Part shown: positions 6,934 through 15,797 of the stretch, one piece after another
Numbering within the stretch: the stretch's first letter is position 1
Layout of the letters: each line of letters begins with the position of its first letter
From: a virus
Strand: one strand, 5' to 3'
Virus record (IMG/VR): IMGVR_UViG_3300025769_000232
Coordinates: 1 to 44,128 of that record
Length of the DNA stretch: 44,128 nucleotides
The notes under the pieces: model-generated
Databases searched by the model: none
The model's input: only the letters and a program-made list of their open reading frames with translations
What the model was told of the DNA's origin: nothing
Program-made: the position numbers and the translations under genes

Positions 6934-8631
6934 TTAATTTTCTCTTCGTTCCTCAGGTTTGTAATAATGAATACGTTCATGCCATATAGGAGAAGCTAAT
7001 AAAACTGCAGGATGTAAATTGCCTTTTTTAGTTTCTTGGTACATATAGGACATCCAAGTTTGTTCATAAGGATGATCCCATTTTGTATCTATAAACATTT
7101 TTTTATTGCCTTTTTTAGAAACAATCATAGGCCAATTTGTATAAGTAATTTCTCCATCTATATAAGCTACTCCACTTAAAGTGTTTATTTTATTAAAAAT
7201 AGTTCTAGGGGCATTAGGATCATTACCAGTGGTAGGTAATTTATCATAATTAGGCCAATCTCTAGTTCTTATGTCTTGTGGAACATTATACCAACTAGTT
7301 TGAATATTATTATCCCAATATACTTCTGTAAATGATAATTTTAGAAAATCAAAGTCTTCCTTTAACATAATTGTATGTAATATATTATATAAATCAGGAA
7401 TAAATTTTCTTAAGCCATTTCTACAAAATTGCCCCTCCATTGAAGGTGGATTTGATGTCATATCATCTTCAAAAAAGAAATAATAATCAGCATCTGATTT
7501 ATCAAAATGGTCTGCTGCTGCTTGTCTTCCTCCACATATTCCTATATTACCTCCATTATCAATATATTCAAATTTATATTTTTTTGCTATTTTTTTATTT
7601 TTAGCTTTAGCTTTTTCGTCTGTAGAATTATCTAATAATACTAAATGGGGTTTCTCCAACCATTCAGGAGTTTTTTCCATTGTTTTTAATGTAAATTCCA
7701 ACTGTTTTGGAAAATTAAATGTTAAAATATATAAATTTGTTTTTAGGTTTTTTAGATCCCATATAGATATTTTTTTATTAAGTTTAGAATTTTTAGGAAT
7801 ATCAACTAATTTAACATCTTTATTTACTAAAGCTTCTGTAAATTTTACTACTAAACCATTTCCATCTAATTCAAATCTTCTATATAAATTTGGTTCTTTA
7901 TGAGCCATAATAGAAAAAATACTTTCTTCTGTACCCATTAAGCCCCTTTCTAAGGTTTGAGTTAATAATGCATAGTAAGTTGAGTTAGCTTCTCTGATTT
8001 GTTCTTTATGCCCACCAAATAAACCTCCTCTACAAACGTATTTTACTTTTTCCCCTGCAATTTCATTCATTTCAGGGTATTTAAACCCATGTATTTCATC
8101 GGTTGCATCATAAGGGTATGATAAAAATAAAAAGGGATTTGAACATTCGGTTAAATAATCTAAACAATTGTTTTCACCTAGATGTGTAGCAGGAACTGTA
8201 TTGGTTAAACCTGCATCAACCCAAAAATAATAATCAGTTTCAAAGTTATTATAACATACAGCATCATGCAACATAAACATTTTAGACTGTACTATAGGAT
8301 TATAATACTCTAATGATGCTTGAGGACTATTAGGTAACCATCCTCCTTTACCTGTTAAATTATACCAATCTGGGTTCTTTCTGATTTCTTGTGTTTTATC
8401 CCAGTGTGGGGCGTATAATTGTTTTATATCCTCTAATTCAAATACTTTAACAAAAGTATTATCTGGGTTTCTATGTTCCCATACAAGTTTTTCTAATGAA
8501 GCAGGAACAAATAAAATCATATTTGCTTCTATCTTTAAAAATTCTTTAAATCTGGGAATGTAATGTTCTTCAAACTTTCTACCTTCTCGGTTTAGATCCC
8601 ATAAACCTGAAACTATTGTATAATTTTTCAT
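6934..8631 (-). CDS. Two-domain glycosyltransferase: HtrL/YibB-like N-terminus plus GT2-like C-terminus
   Basis: The N-terminal ~290 residues resemble the HtrL/YibB family: opening YTIVSGLWDLNREGR, then YYFWVDAGLTNTVP near 135-148 and CRGGLFGG near 200. From about residue 298 a GT-A fold begins: NLYILTFNFPKQLEFTL, LLDNSTDEKAKAKNKKI, YIDNGGNIGICGGRQAAAD and the DxD-type metal site YYFFFEDDM near 385. This is the pattern of GT2 enzymes using a nucleotide sugar. Fusion of the two is unusual but the frame is continuous. It is the last gene of the sugar operon and overlaps the carbamoyltransferase stop by four bases. Acceptor unknown: virion protein, host surface glycan or modified DNA base. Confidence 0.8.
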   Translation of the reverse strand: MKNYTIVSGLWDLNREGRKFEEHYIPRFKEFLKIEANMILFVPASLEKLVWEHRNPDNTFVKVFELEDIKQLYAPHWDKTQEIRKNPDWYNLTGKGGWLPNSPQASLEYYNPIVQSKMFMLHDAVCYNNFETDYYFWVDAGLTNTVPATHLGENNCLDYLTECSNPFLFLSYPYDATDEIHGFKYPEMNEIAGEKVKYVCRGGLFGGHKEQIREANSTYYALLTQTLERGLMGTEESIFSIMAHKEPNLYRRFELDGNGLVVKFTEALVNKDVKLVDIPKNSKLNKKISIWDLKNLKTNLYILTFNFPKQLEFTLKTMEKTPEWLEKPHLVLLDNSTDEKAKAKNKKIAKKYKFEYIDNGGNIGICGGRQAAADHFDKSDADYYFFFEDDMTSNPPSMEGQFCRNGLRKFIPDLYNILHTIMLKEDFDFLKLSFTEVYWDNNIQTSWYNVPQDIRTRDWPNYDKLPTTGNDPNAPRTIFNKINTLSGVAYIDGEITYTNWPMIVSKKGNKKMFIDTKWDHPYEQTWMSYMYQETKKGNLHPAVLLASPIWHERIHYYKPEERREN

Positions 8632-10307
8632 AACTTTGGAAATTCTTCTTTTCTAATATAATAATTTTCTAGTAATAAACATTCTAATTGTTCGTTATCA
8701 AATATTTGGAATGCATCTCTATAAGTGGATAAAATTGGTTTACCATTTACATTAAATGAAGTATTTAATAAAACTCCTACACCTGTTCTTTTATCAAATT
8801 CAGTAAGTAAATTATATAACCATTCATTTTGTTCTTTTGTTACTGTTTGGACTCTAGCTGTGTTATCAATATGGGTAATAGATGGTAATTTTTCTCTCCA
8901 TTCTTCTTTAACTGTAGGGCAGAAACTCATCCATCTTGCTTCATCCTCCCAATCAAAATATTTAGAAACATCTTCTAATCTAACAACAGGTGCAAATGGT
9001 CTATACCATTCTCTATGTTTTACTTTTTCATTTAAAATATCCTTCATTTCAGCTATAGAGGGATTACATAAAATACTTCTATTTCCTAAAGCTCTAGGAC
9101 CATGTTCTGCTTGACCTCTTACTATCCCTAATATTTTACCTTTTTCTAAGTCATCAACTAAAATTGAAGGTGGATATTGTTCAAATGGGTGATAATAACC
9201 ATCATCTTCCATTAATTTTTTAACATGAGGATATTCTGGTAGTGTTCTTGCTATAGTAGATTGATCTAATATAGGTAAACCTTTATATGTTATATCAATT
9301 GGTGTTTGGGGTTTTAAATGTTTTAACATTAAACCTAAACCAATACCACAATCATTTGGATTTGGTCCAACAAATACTTCTTTATTAAACTCAGTTTTTA
9401 CTCTAGTATTTAAAATAATATTTAAAGCACATCCTCCTGTAATACACACTGGTAAATCAGGATATTTTTTAAAATAAGGAACTGCAACTTCTAGGAAACA
9501 CTCTTCAAATGCCTTTTGAGCTGTAGCAGCTATGTCATAAGCTATTTGTCCTTCTAATCTTTCAGTTATACTAAATTTAACACCTATTTTATCTCCTAAT
9601 TTATTTATTTTATTAACATAATCATCATTTGATCCCTCAGGGTCACTTTTAAAGAAAGTGATAAAATCATCTAACCATTCTTGTCTATAATTACCATAAG
9701 ATACTAACCCCATTATTTTACCTGGGTATACTAAATTACCATGGGATAGATCATTAAAAGATATATCTTTAAAATAATGACCAAATACCATATAGGCAAA
9801 TCCTAAATCATAGAAAGGACGTGAAGGATGTTCAAATGGGTTTTTTAATACTTCTATTAATTCAACCCCTTTTTCTTTATCTCCTAAATAAACATTAAAT
9901 TTACCATCATCTCCACCACCATCAAATGAAAATATTAAAGCTTTTTTATAAGGGGATTGATAAAATACTCCATTAGCATGTGATTCATGATGTGTAGAAT
10001 GAATAAAGTTTTTAGCATTTATAAGAGTATTAGTTTGAAAAGTTATATGTTCTCCTTTCCAATTTTCTCCTATAAAGTCTGTACTTGCAAAATAACAATT
10101 TTCAAATTTTGTTATTCCATATTCAGATTTAACCCACTTTAAAATTTCTTCTAAAGTTATCATTATATATCTAGGAGTAAAATATTGGGTTAGACCCATA
10201 TTTTTAGCATTTAAAAACCTTTCTATTTCAATTACACATAATATTTCTCCTTTATCTTCAATTATTAAAGAGCCATTATGTGATCCGTAAAAACTTATAT
10301 TAGCCAT
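8628..10307 (-). CDS. NodU/TobZ-family O-carbamoyltransferase
   Basis: The 559-aa protein has both halves of the family. The N-terminal Kae1-like part shows HHESHANGVFYQSPY (residues ~106-120) and FSFDGGGDDG (~126-135), the metal/ATP-binding His and Asp motifs. The C-terminal YrdC-like part shows GQAEHGPRALGNRSIL near 395-410 and VLLNTSFNVNGKPI near 515. Family members transfer a carbamoyl group from carbamoyl phosphate to a sugar hydroxyl (Nod factors, tobramycin). Length is normal for the family, so it is probably active. Placed inside a glycosyltransferase operon with 4- and 8-base overlaps, it likely decorates a sugar made or attached by its neighbours. Relatives occur in marine T4-like phages. 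Confidence 0.92.
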   Translation of the reverse strand: MANISFYGSHNGSLIIEDKGEILCVIEIERFLNAKNMGLTQYFTPRYIMITLEEILKWVKSEYGITKFENCYFASTDFIGENWKGEHITFQTNTLINAKNFIHSTHHESHANGVFYQSPYKKALIFSFDGGGDDGKFNVYLGDKEKGVELIEVLKNPFEHPSRPFYDLGFAYMVFGHYFKDISFNDLSHGNLVYPGKIMGLVSYGNYRQEWLDDFITFFKSDPEGSNDDYVNKINKLGDKIGVKFSITERLEGQIAYDIAATAQKAFEECFLEVAVPYFKKYPDLPVCITGGCALNIILNTRVKTEFNKEVFVGPNPNDCGIGLGLMLKHLKPQTPIDITYKGLPILDQSTIARTLPEYPHVKKLMEDDGYYHPFEQYPPSILVDDLEKGKILGIVRGQAEHGPRALGNRSILCNPSIAEMKDILNEKVKHREWYRPFAPVVRLEDVSKYFDWEDEARWMSFCPTVKEEWREKLPSITHIDNTARVQTVTKEQNEWLYNLLTEFDKRTGVGVLLNTSFNVNGKPILSTYRDAFQIFDNEQLECLLLENYYIRKEEFPKL

Positions 10308-11175
10308 TATTTAAATTATTTAGTTTTAAAAATTCTTCGTAATTAGTATGTTCTTGTAACCCATCATAACCTAATGTTTTCCAAAATCTTTCTTTTTTAA
10401 CATTATGTTTTACTTCAAATAAACGATGAGATGAACAAGAATGACAATGTTTATTATTCAATTTAAACATCCTATATATGGGAGCCAAAATATATTCATC
10501 ATTTATTACATAAGATCCTTTAAATATATTAATTTGATTAGATTCATATAAATAAAGCATAACTTTATCCCAAACATCAAAAAAATCTTTTGCTTGTTTA
10601 ATATCTCTAAAACAAAAAATCCTAGCTGCTGCATCTAATACTCTTACCTTTTGGTCTATTTGGTGATTATATTCTTTTTTTAGAAAGTCACTAATAACAT
10701 TCATACCAAATTTACTAGTACTTTCATCCCATTCTGATATAGTATTAATTATGGTATTAGGTTCTAATTCCATTAAAGGTAAAAAATCTAAATTAATTCT
10801 AGTATCAGTACAAATCAAAGATATATTACTAATATTATATTTTATTGCTTGTAAAAAATGAAATCTCATTAAAGAAAAAGGAAATAAATAGTTTTTCTCT
10901 GTAAAAATTTTAGCATATTCATTTTTATCTTTTGCTTCTATTATGGGTTCATATTCTTCTATATGAGGATATTCTTTATAAAAATCTTTAATTTCGTTTA
11001 CTATTAAATTTTTCCTTTTAATATTTTTAAAATATTTTTTATCATCAGTTAATATAAAATAAAAAAGGTTTTCATCATCAATGTATAAATTTTGTAATTT
11101 GTTTATAGTACTTTCTCTAAAAGTTTCCCCAAAGCATGTATAACAAATAGCTAATTTATCTTTTATTAAAGGCAT
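10300..11175 (-). CDS. Putative glycosyltransferase-like protein, unassigned family
   Basis: The 291-aa protein starts with LAICYTCFGETFRESTINKLQ, followed by FYFILTDDKKYF and ISLICTDTRINLDFLPLM near residue 118, which resembles a GT-A fold with an acidic DxR metal site. The middle (SLMRFHFLQAI) resembles acceptor-side helices of GT8/GT32-like enzymes. Cys/His-rich HCHSCSSHRLFE near 247 is unusual and may bind a metal. The call rests mainly on weak motif likeness and on location between two convincing sugar enzymes. It overlaps the carbamoyltransferase start by eight bases. Confidence 0.55.
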   Translation of the reverse strand: MPLIKDKLAICYTCFGETFRESTINKLQNLYIDDENLFYFILTDDKKYFKNIKRKNLIVNEIKDFYKEYPHIEEYEPIIEAKDKNEYAKIFTEKNYLFPFSLMRFHFLQAIKYNISNISLICTDTRINLDFLPLMELEPNTIINTISEWDESTSKFGMNVISDFLKKEYNHQIDQKVRVLDAAARIFCFRDIKQAKDFFDVWDKVMLYLYESNQINIFKGSYVINDEYILAPIYRMFKLNNKHCHSCSSHRLFEVKHNVKKERFWKTLGYDGLQEHTNYEEFLKLNNLNNG

Positions 11176-11177
11176 AT

Positions 11178-12161
11178 CTATAATTTTAAACGTGATAATA
11201 AATAATTAACTCTAGTAGAGGGTTTACAATAATCCTCATAATATTTTCTAGCATTTATAGATATTTGATTTAAAAACTCAAAATCATCTTTTACTTCTAA
11301 AAATCTTTCTTTATATGCTTGTACATAAATATCTCCTCCTATCCTATCGTCATTAGTAGTCCAATTTTTGTTATTTTTAGATCCTGGAAAGTTATATTTT
11401 TCTCTGTTAATTGCTATATAATGGTAATTAGGTATTAATTGAGGTGTATATTCTCCTTTATATTCTAATCTTAACATTGGGATTCCTGTAGCCATGTATT
11501 CTATGTCTCTATAACATATTTCAGCTAAGCTTGAAATGGATAATCCTACTTTGTAATTAATTGATAAATCTAAATATTCTTCAATTTTTAAAGATTTTTC
11601 TCCTTTATTACATAAACCTAATTCTCTTAATTTAAATGGGTCTTCTCTACGAGTAGTAGATAACCAAAACATCTGATCATTTAAATCTTTATAATTTATT
11701 AATTTTCTTTTTTCATAAAAAACATCATGATCTATAGGACTTGAAAAAGTATAAAAGGGGGTTGATTCAATTGTAAAATTCCAATTCCCTTTTAAATATG
11801 TTTTTTGTTCTTCTAATTCATAAAACCATGTACTTTGATGGGTTATTAAAAGAATATCATTTTTATTGTTTCTTTTTTTAAATAGATCTAATAAACATTC
11901 TTCTTCACCTCCACAGTTATGGACCTCACACCAAGTAACAGCTTTTAAAATATCATTTTTTTCATCATAAATTATTAATTCACAATCTTTTTGTTTTAAA
12001 TTAAATTTATCTATATAAAGATGATCATTATCTTTTGATATAATTGGAAGTTTATGGTAATAAGTAGCATTATACTTATTGTTTATATGGTTAGATAATT
12101 GATTAAATACGTCATGCCACCCAAGCCAATGACATGGAGTTTCTAAATGGTATACTATCAT
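11178..12161 (-). CDS. Putative GT-B-type glycosyltransferase
   Basis: In the C-terminal third, residues ~203-245 read as VGLSISSLAEICYRDIEYMATGIPML in part, the pattern (Glu, then Y/F-MA-G-P) of the donor-binding site in GT-B enzymes such as GT1/exostosin-like transferases. A nearby WLSTTRREDPFKLRELG could be the start of the C-terminal Rossmann domain, where such proteins commonly read x-x-x-R-R. The first ~130 residues hold HLETPCHWLGWHDVFNQL and would be the acceptor domain. It has a one-base junction with the first GT60-like gene and two bases to the next gene. Donor and acceptor unknown. Confidence 0.6.
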   Translation of the reverse strand: MIVYHLETPCHWLGWHDVFNQLSNHINNKYNATYYHKLPIISKDNDHLYIDKFNLKQKDCELIIYDEKNDILKAVTWCEVHNCGGEEECLLDLFKKRNNKNDILLITHQSTWFYELEEQKTYLKGNWNFTIESTPFYTFSSPIDHDVFYEKRKLINYKDLNDQMFWLSTTRREDPFKLRELGLCNKGEKSLKIEEYLDLSINYKVGLSISSLAEICYRDIEYMATGIPMLRLEYKGEYTPQLIPNYHYIAINREKYNFPGSKNNKNWTTNDDRIGGDIYVQAYKERFLEVKDDFEFLNQISINARKYYEDYCKPSTRVNYLLSRLKL

Positions 12162-13426
12162 TAGATTTTTGATTCTATTCTTTCAACCCATCCTCTTTTT
12201 TCACTGTGTCCCCAATATACTACCCTTGCAGGATTTTCATCTGTCATAAACATTTTTTCATAATGGATAGGTTTACCTTCTTCTAAAAATTGTTTTAATC
12301 TATAATCATCTATATATTCACTATCAATACTATTTCCATCTTTATCATCATATGCTATTAAAATAAAATTATAATCTTTAGCTGGTAGTTGGTCAGGAGT
12401 AACATTTACTAAATGATAAAATGAAAACATAAAACTATCCTCCCATTCTTGTTCATCTTCAATTATAGGGTTTGGAGGGAATTTATTGTCTCTAGTATAT
12501 TTTTGGAATGATTTTTTCTTAAAATGAATACCAGCATATTTTTCATAATCTCTTATAGTACGAACATTACCTAAACCATATTCACCTAAATCATAACCAT
12601 TATCTTCAACTCCTATAAGTTGTCTAATTCTAGCTCTCCCTATATCTTGTTGTCTCCACCACATATCATCCCCACGCTTAGATTGATCATCCCATATTAA
12701 CATATTATCCCTTTCTTCTCTCATTGTAGCATGCCAAACAACTACTTGGTGGGGGTGGAATAAATCATAACCATGTGTAAAACTTCTAACCGATAAATTT
12801 AATTCTTCTCCTGAAAAATATATTTCAGGATCATGTTTTACTGTTTTAGCCCATTTATTTGGACCAAAACAAAAATGACCTGAAATAAATCTAGCTGGTA
12901 CTGGTTCTTTTAATGTTTTATAGTCTACATGATGATATCCTGTAGGGCGAATAAATATAGTACCATGTGGATAAAAACATGCTGCTTCACTAAACCATGG
13001 CTCATTTACTCTTTCTGCTGGGTCATTAAATGGGTTATAATATGGTAAATAACCACATATTAAAGGATTTTTACCTTTCTTTTTTAATTTATCATACCAT
13101 TTAATTAAAGTTGCATCCCAGTCTTTTGCAAATCTATGATGAGCATCTAACTGTAAAACAAAATCTTCATCATCTAATAACTCTTCATTTATAATAGCTC
13201 TAGCATAGGGTAAACCTTTAGCTTCTTCATAAGGGATATCTGATATTTTAAATCTAGGATCATCCCTAAATTCATCTAAATTATCAAAACCATCCTCAGG
13301 ATTATATTGCCTACAAATACCAAAATGTATTCTTTTAGGATTTTTAGCTTGGGCTAATGCATCTTTAATAGTAGGTATTAATTCGGGTTCCCTATAAGCA
13401 GGGAGATGTAGCATTATTTTTCTCAT
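12161..13426 (-). CDS. GT60-like (Skp1/mucin-type) GlcNAc-transferase homologue, copy 1
   Basis: The 421-aa protein begins MLHLPAYREPELIPTIKDAL, aligning with the family opening (V/I-S-I-A-SYRDPEL...T). It continues with FGICRQYNPEDG, PYARAIINE, the metal-site segment FVLQLDAHHRFAKDWD (residues ~89-104), SGHFCFGP (~184), DPEIYFSGEELNLSVRSFTHGYDLFHP and VVWHATMRE. These are the conserved blocks of the GlcNAc family (Pfam PF11397, CAZy GT60), whose protist members add GlcNAc to hydroxyproline of Skp1 or to Thr/Ser of mucin-like proteins. Copy 2 upstream has the same blocks and overlaps by four bases. Enzyme class is well supported; donor sugar and acceptor are inferred. Confidence 0.85.
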   Translation of the reverse strand: MRKIMLHLPAYREPELIPTIKDALAQAKNPKRIHFGICRQYNPEDGFDNLDEFRDDPRFKISDIPYEEAKGLPYARAIINEELLDDEDFVLQLDAHHRFAKDWDATLIKWYDKLKKKGKNPLICGYLPYYNPFNDPAERVNEPWFSEAACFYPHGTIFIRPTGYHHVDYKTLKEPVPARFISGHFCFGPNKWAKTVKHDPEIYFSGEELNLSVRSFTHGYDLFHPHQVVVWHATMREERDNMLIWDDQSKRGDDMWWRQQDIGRARIRQLIGVEDNGYDLGEYGLGNVRTIRDYEKYAGIHFKKKSFQKYTRDNKFPPNPIIEDEQEWEDSFMFSFYHLVNVTPDQLPAKDYNFILIAYDDKDGNSIDSEYIDDYRLKQFLEEGKPIHYEKMFMTDENPARVVYWGHSEKRGWVERIESKI

Positions 13427-14853
13427 TGAGGTGGTTCTATTCCTTTATTTAATTTTACTTCATATCTTTCAATATATCCCTTAGATTCGGAATGAGGCCA
13501 TATAACCCATTTATCAGGTTTTTGTCCAAAAAATTCTCTCCAAATTCTAACCCAACCATCATCTCCTTTAGCTTGCTCTAATAATCTTTTTAATTCATTA
13601 GCATCTGCATCTTGTCTATCTACTACTGTACCATCTTCCATTTCAAAAGAAACTACCCAAAAATCATAATCATCTTCATTAAAATGGTCTTGATGTACAT
13701 CAATACAATGTTTAAAATGAGGTCTTAACATACCTTCATATTTATCTGGTGGATTAGGAGGTACATTTCTATCTAAAGTAAATTGGGTTACTGTTCTATC
13801 TCCAAATTTTAATCCAGCATAACGCTCATATTCTTCTAGGGTTCTTACTTCCCCAAAATAATATTTTCCCAAAGCATTTTTAGCACATGGTGTACATTTA
13901 TGTCCGTCCATTTCATGTAAAGTTCGATATCTTAAATGGGAATGTTCATCAATGTCGTTCCAATTACTATGATCATCCCAATGTTTTATAAAACCGTTTC
14001 TACTATAAAAATGCCATGCTATAATTTTATGAGGGTGAAAAATATCATAACCCCAAGTAAAAGCTCTAGCAGCTATACTAGGTTCTTCACCATGAAAATA
14101 CATTTCGGGATCATGTTGTACCTCATTACAAAATGCTCCTCCTGCAAAAGCAAAATGGGCAGAATAAAATCTTCCTGGAACAGGAGAATCTAAATTTTCC
14201 CACCCTGAAATTAGGGAAGGAAAAGTAAATATATAACCTTCAGGAGTAAATCTATTAAAATCTTGTTGCCAACACTCTTGTGTTCTATCTTTAGGATCTT
14301 TTTCTGGGAAGTATGAGGGTAAATAACTAGTTATTAAAGGTTTTTTATGTCCTTTTTTCTGAAGGCCTTTATACATTTTAATTAATTCTGTATCCCAGTT
14401 TTTAATAAATCTATGATGGGAATCTAATTGTAAAGTATAAGTTTCATCAGTATAATATTGTTGAATCATATTTCTAGCCCAACATACACCATTTGATTCT
14501 TTATAAGGAATATCTAAAATTAAAACCCTACTATCATTTTGATATTTATCTAATTGATCCCATTTATCTTTATCATCATGTTGCCAAGCAATACAAACTT
14601 TAAGATTATCTGGGTTTTGAGCATTTTTAAATAAATCTTCTAAAGTATTATTTAATTCGGGGTCTCTATATGATGCTATTTGTACAAAAATACTTTCGTC
14701 TTTTTTAGACGATTTATAAGGTACTATTTTATTTAAATACTCTTGCCTTTTATCACACCCACAATCTTCATCTATGGATTTAACAAGTTTATCTATTTTA
14801 AAAAATTTAGTGATTTTGGCTACTGTATCACCCAGCCCTTTAGATTTTGACAT
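13423..14853 (-). CDS. GT60-like GlcNAc-transferase homologue, copy 2, with N-terminal Cys-rich extension
   Basis: From residue ~55 the 476-aa protein has the GT60 blocks FVQIASYRDPELNNTLEDLF, VCIAWQHDD, CWARNMIQQ, LQLDSHHRFIKNWD (~141-154), SAHFAFAGG, DPEMYFHGEEPSIAARAFTWG and IIAWHFYSR. The D-x-H metal triad matches copy 1 (LQLDAHHRF). The first 50 residues (GLGDTVAKITKFFKIDKLVK then DEDCGCDKRQEYLN) are absent from copy 1 and may be a targeting or metal-binding tag. It is the first gene of the six-gene sugar operon. Two divergent copies imply different acceptors or a two-step reaction. Its C-terminus (WVIWPHSESKGYIERYEVKL) parallels copy 1. Confidence 0.86.
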   Translation of the reverse strand: MSKSKGLGDTVAKITKFFKIDKLVKSIDEDCGCDKRQEYLNKIVPYKSSKKDESIFVQIASYRDPELNNTLEDLFKNAQNPDNLKVCIAWQHDDKDKWDQLDKYQNDSRVLILDIPYKESNGVCWARNMIQQYYTDETYTLQLDSHHRFIKNWDTELIKMYKGLQKKGHKKPLITSYLPSYFPEKDPKDRTQECWQQDFNRFTPEGYIFTFPSLISGWENLDSPVPGRFYSAHFAFAGGAFCNEVQHDPEMYFHGEEPSIAARAFTWGYDIFHPHKIIAWHFYSRNGFIKHWDDHSNWNDIDEHSHLRYRTLHEMDGHKCTPCAKNALGKYYFGEVRTLEEYERYAGLKFGDRTVTQFTLDRNVPPNPPDKYEGMLRPHFKHCIDVHQDHFNEDDYDFWVVSFEMEDGTVVDRQDADANELKRLLEQAKGDDGWVRIWREFFGQKPDKWVIWPHSESKGYIERYEVKLNKGIEPPQ

Positions 14854-14872
14854 TGGATATAACTTTTATTAT

Positions 14873-14881
14873 AATATACGA
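14873..14881 (-). promoter_or_regulatory. Candidate promoter element core TCGTATATT for sugar operon
   Basis: The minus strand carries TCGTATATT 19 bases before the ATG at 14853. The same nine bases occur in the leaders of the genes starting at 1463, 43310 and 43685. It suggests the sugar operon may share an early/middle regulatory signal, separate from the TATTTATA boxes. Spacing to the ATG differs (19 versus 31-40), so confidence is low. Confidence 0.3.
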
Positions 14882-14907
14882 CCATTTTACTTAATAACCA
14901 AATAATT

Positions 14908-15234
14908 TTATCTATCTATATTAACCAAAATTGTAGTATCTGTTGTACGAGATGTTGGTAATGGTTGTGCTAATTTTCCTACTGCTAATAAATTATAAGC
15001 TTCATCATATAGTCCTACACAAGTAACATAAGGAGAGAAAAATGATCCAGTTGCATAATCATAGGGTTGCCCTTGACTTCCTGATAGAACAGTTGGGTTA
15101 TTAGTATAATTATATTCTTCAGAACCTATTGTACATTTATATTGAGTTTCAAAAATTTCATAGGAACTAGAAAATGACATAGTCACATCCATTTCACCTA
15201 TAAAAGCTTGTAAAAAACTATCTCTTGTACCCAT
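14908..15234 (-). CDS. Small virion-type protein homologous to C-terminus of the 20257-21312 protein
   Basis: The 108-aa protein matches the last ~100 residues of the 351-aa protein: EEYNYTNNPTVLSGSQG versus AEFNYSENPSFISGSTG, VTCVGLYDEAYNLLAVGKLAQPL versus ATTVGMYNDSNELLAVAKLSKPL, and a closing LVNIDR versus VRVKLDF. The C-terminal module is therefore a stand-alone domain in one gene and a fused one in the other. The context (tail proteins, repeat proteins) suggests a baseplate- or tail-associated role. No enzymatic motif. Confidence 0.65.
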   Translation of the reverse strand: MGTRDSFLQAFIGEMDVTMSFSSSYEIFETQYKCTIGSEEYNYTNNPTVLSGSQGQPYDYATGSFFSPYVTCVGLYDEAYNLLAVGKLAQPLPTSRTTDTTILVNIDR

Positions 15235-15244
15235 GTTATTTTAT

Positions 15245-15252
15245 AATAAATA
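15245..15252 (-). promoter_or_regulatory. Possible degenerate late box (TATTTATT)
   Basis: Minus strand TATTTATT lies 10 bases before the ATG at 15234. It differs from the TATTTATA box in its last base and is closer to the start, so it is only a possible site. Confidence 0.2.
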
Positions 15253-15777
15253 TTATATTGATTCTAAGTTTAATACTTTACTATTAATTGGAAAATATAA
15301 AGATCCACTTTCATTTAAACTACTAGAATATTTTGTTATTAATTCTAATTCATCATTATTATAATTACCTGATGTGTCCCACCATAAATCCATTAATATT
15401 AAATCATAACTTGAAGTTATATTATATTTAAAGGCATCTCCCTCTATAATATTAATATCTGAAGATAAGTGGTTACTTTCACTTAGCCAAGTAATTACTT
15501 CATTTTCATTTTCAATTACATCTATTTTAGAACAAGAAGTATTTGTATCTACCCAATGAGCTAATATTCCTAAACCTGCTCCACCTATTAAAATAGAATC
15601 AAACTCTAAAGTTTTTAATTTTCGGGCAAAACTATTTATATAGCTAGGACAATCATCTATATGTTTTCCTGTATTTGTATAAAGCATTTTTACATTACCC
15701 ATGTGATCAAGTAAAACACTAATATTATTACCGTTATAATAATGTAATTGATTATGATTTATATTTAATAACCCCAT
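15253..15777 (-). CDS. SAM-dependent methyltransferase-like protein (spermidine-synthase-like Rossmann)
   Basis: Central residues DSILIGGAGLGILAHW (~59-74) form the glycine-rich loop of a class I Rossmann methyltransferase or spermidine synthase, followed by KIDVIENENEVITWL (acidic residue binding the cofactor ribose), INIIEGDAF and YDLILMDLWWD (motif IV region). At 174 aa it has the nucleotide-binding core but little of the substrate domain, so it may be a minimal or partner-dependent enzyme. The N-terminal YNGNNISVLLDHMGNVKMLY is beta-rich. It is placed between a tail-type protein and the large Ser/Thr/Pro repeat protein. Substrate not predictable. Confidence 0.7.
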   Translation of the reverse strand: MGLLNINHNQLHYYNGNNISVLLDHMGNVKMLYTNTGKHIDDCPSYINSFARKLKTLEFDSILIGGAGLGILAHWVDTNTSCSKIDVIENENEVITWLSESNHLSSDINIIEGDAFKYNITSSYDLILMDLWWDTSGNYNNDELELITKYSSSLNESGSLYFPINSKVLNLESI

Positions 15778-15797
15778 ATTTTATTTTTTAAAATTAT

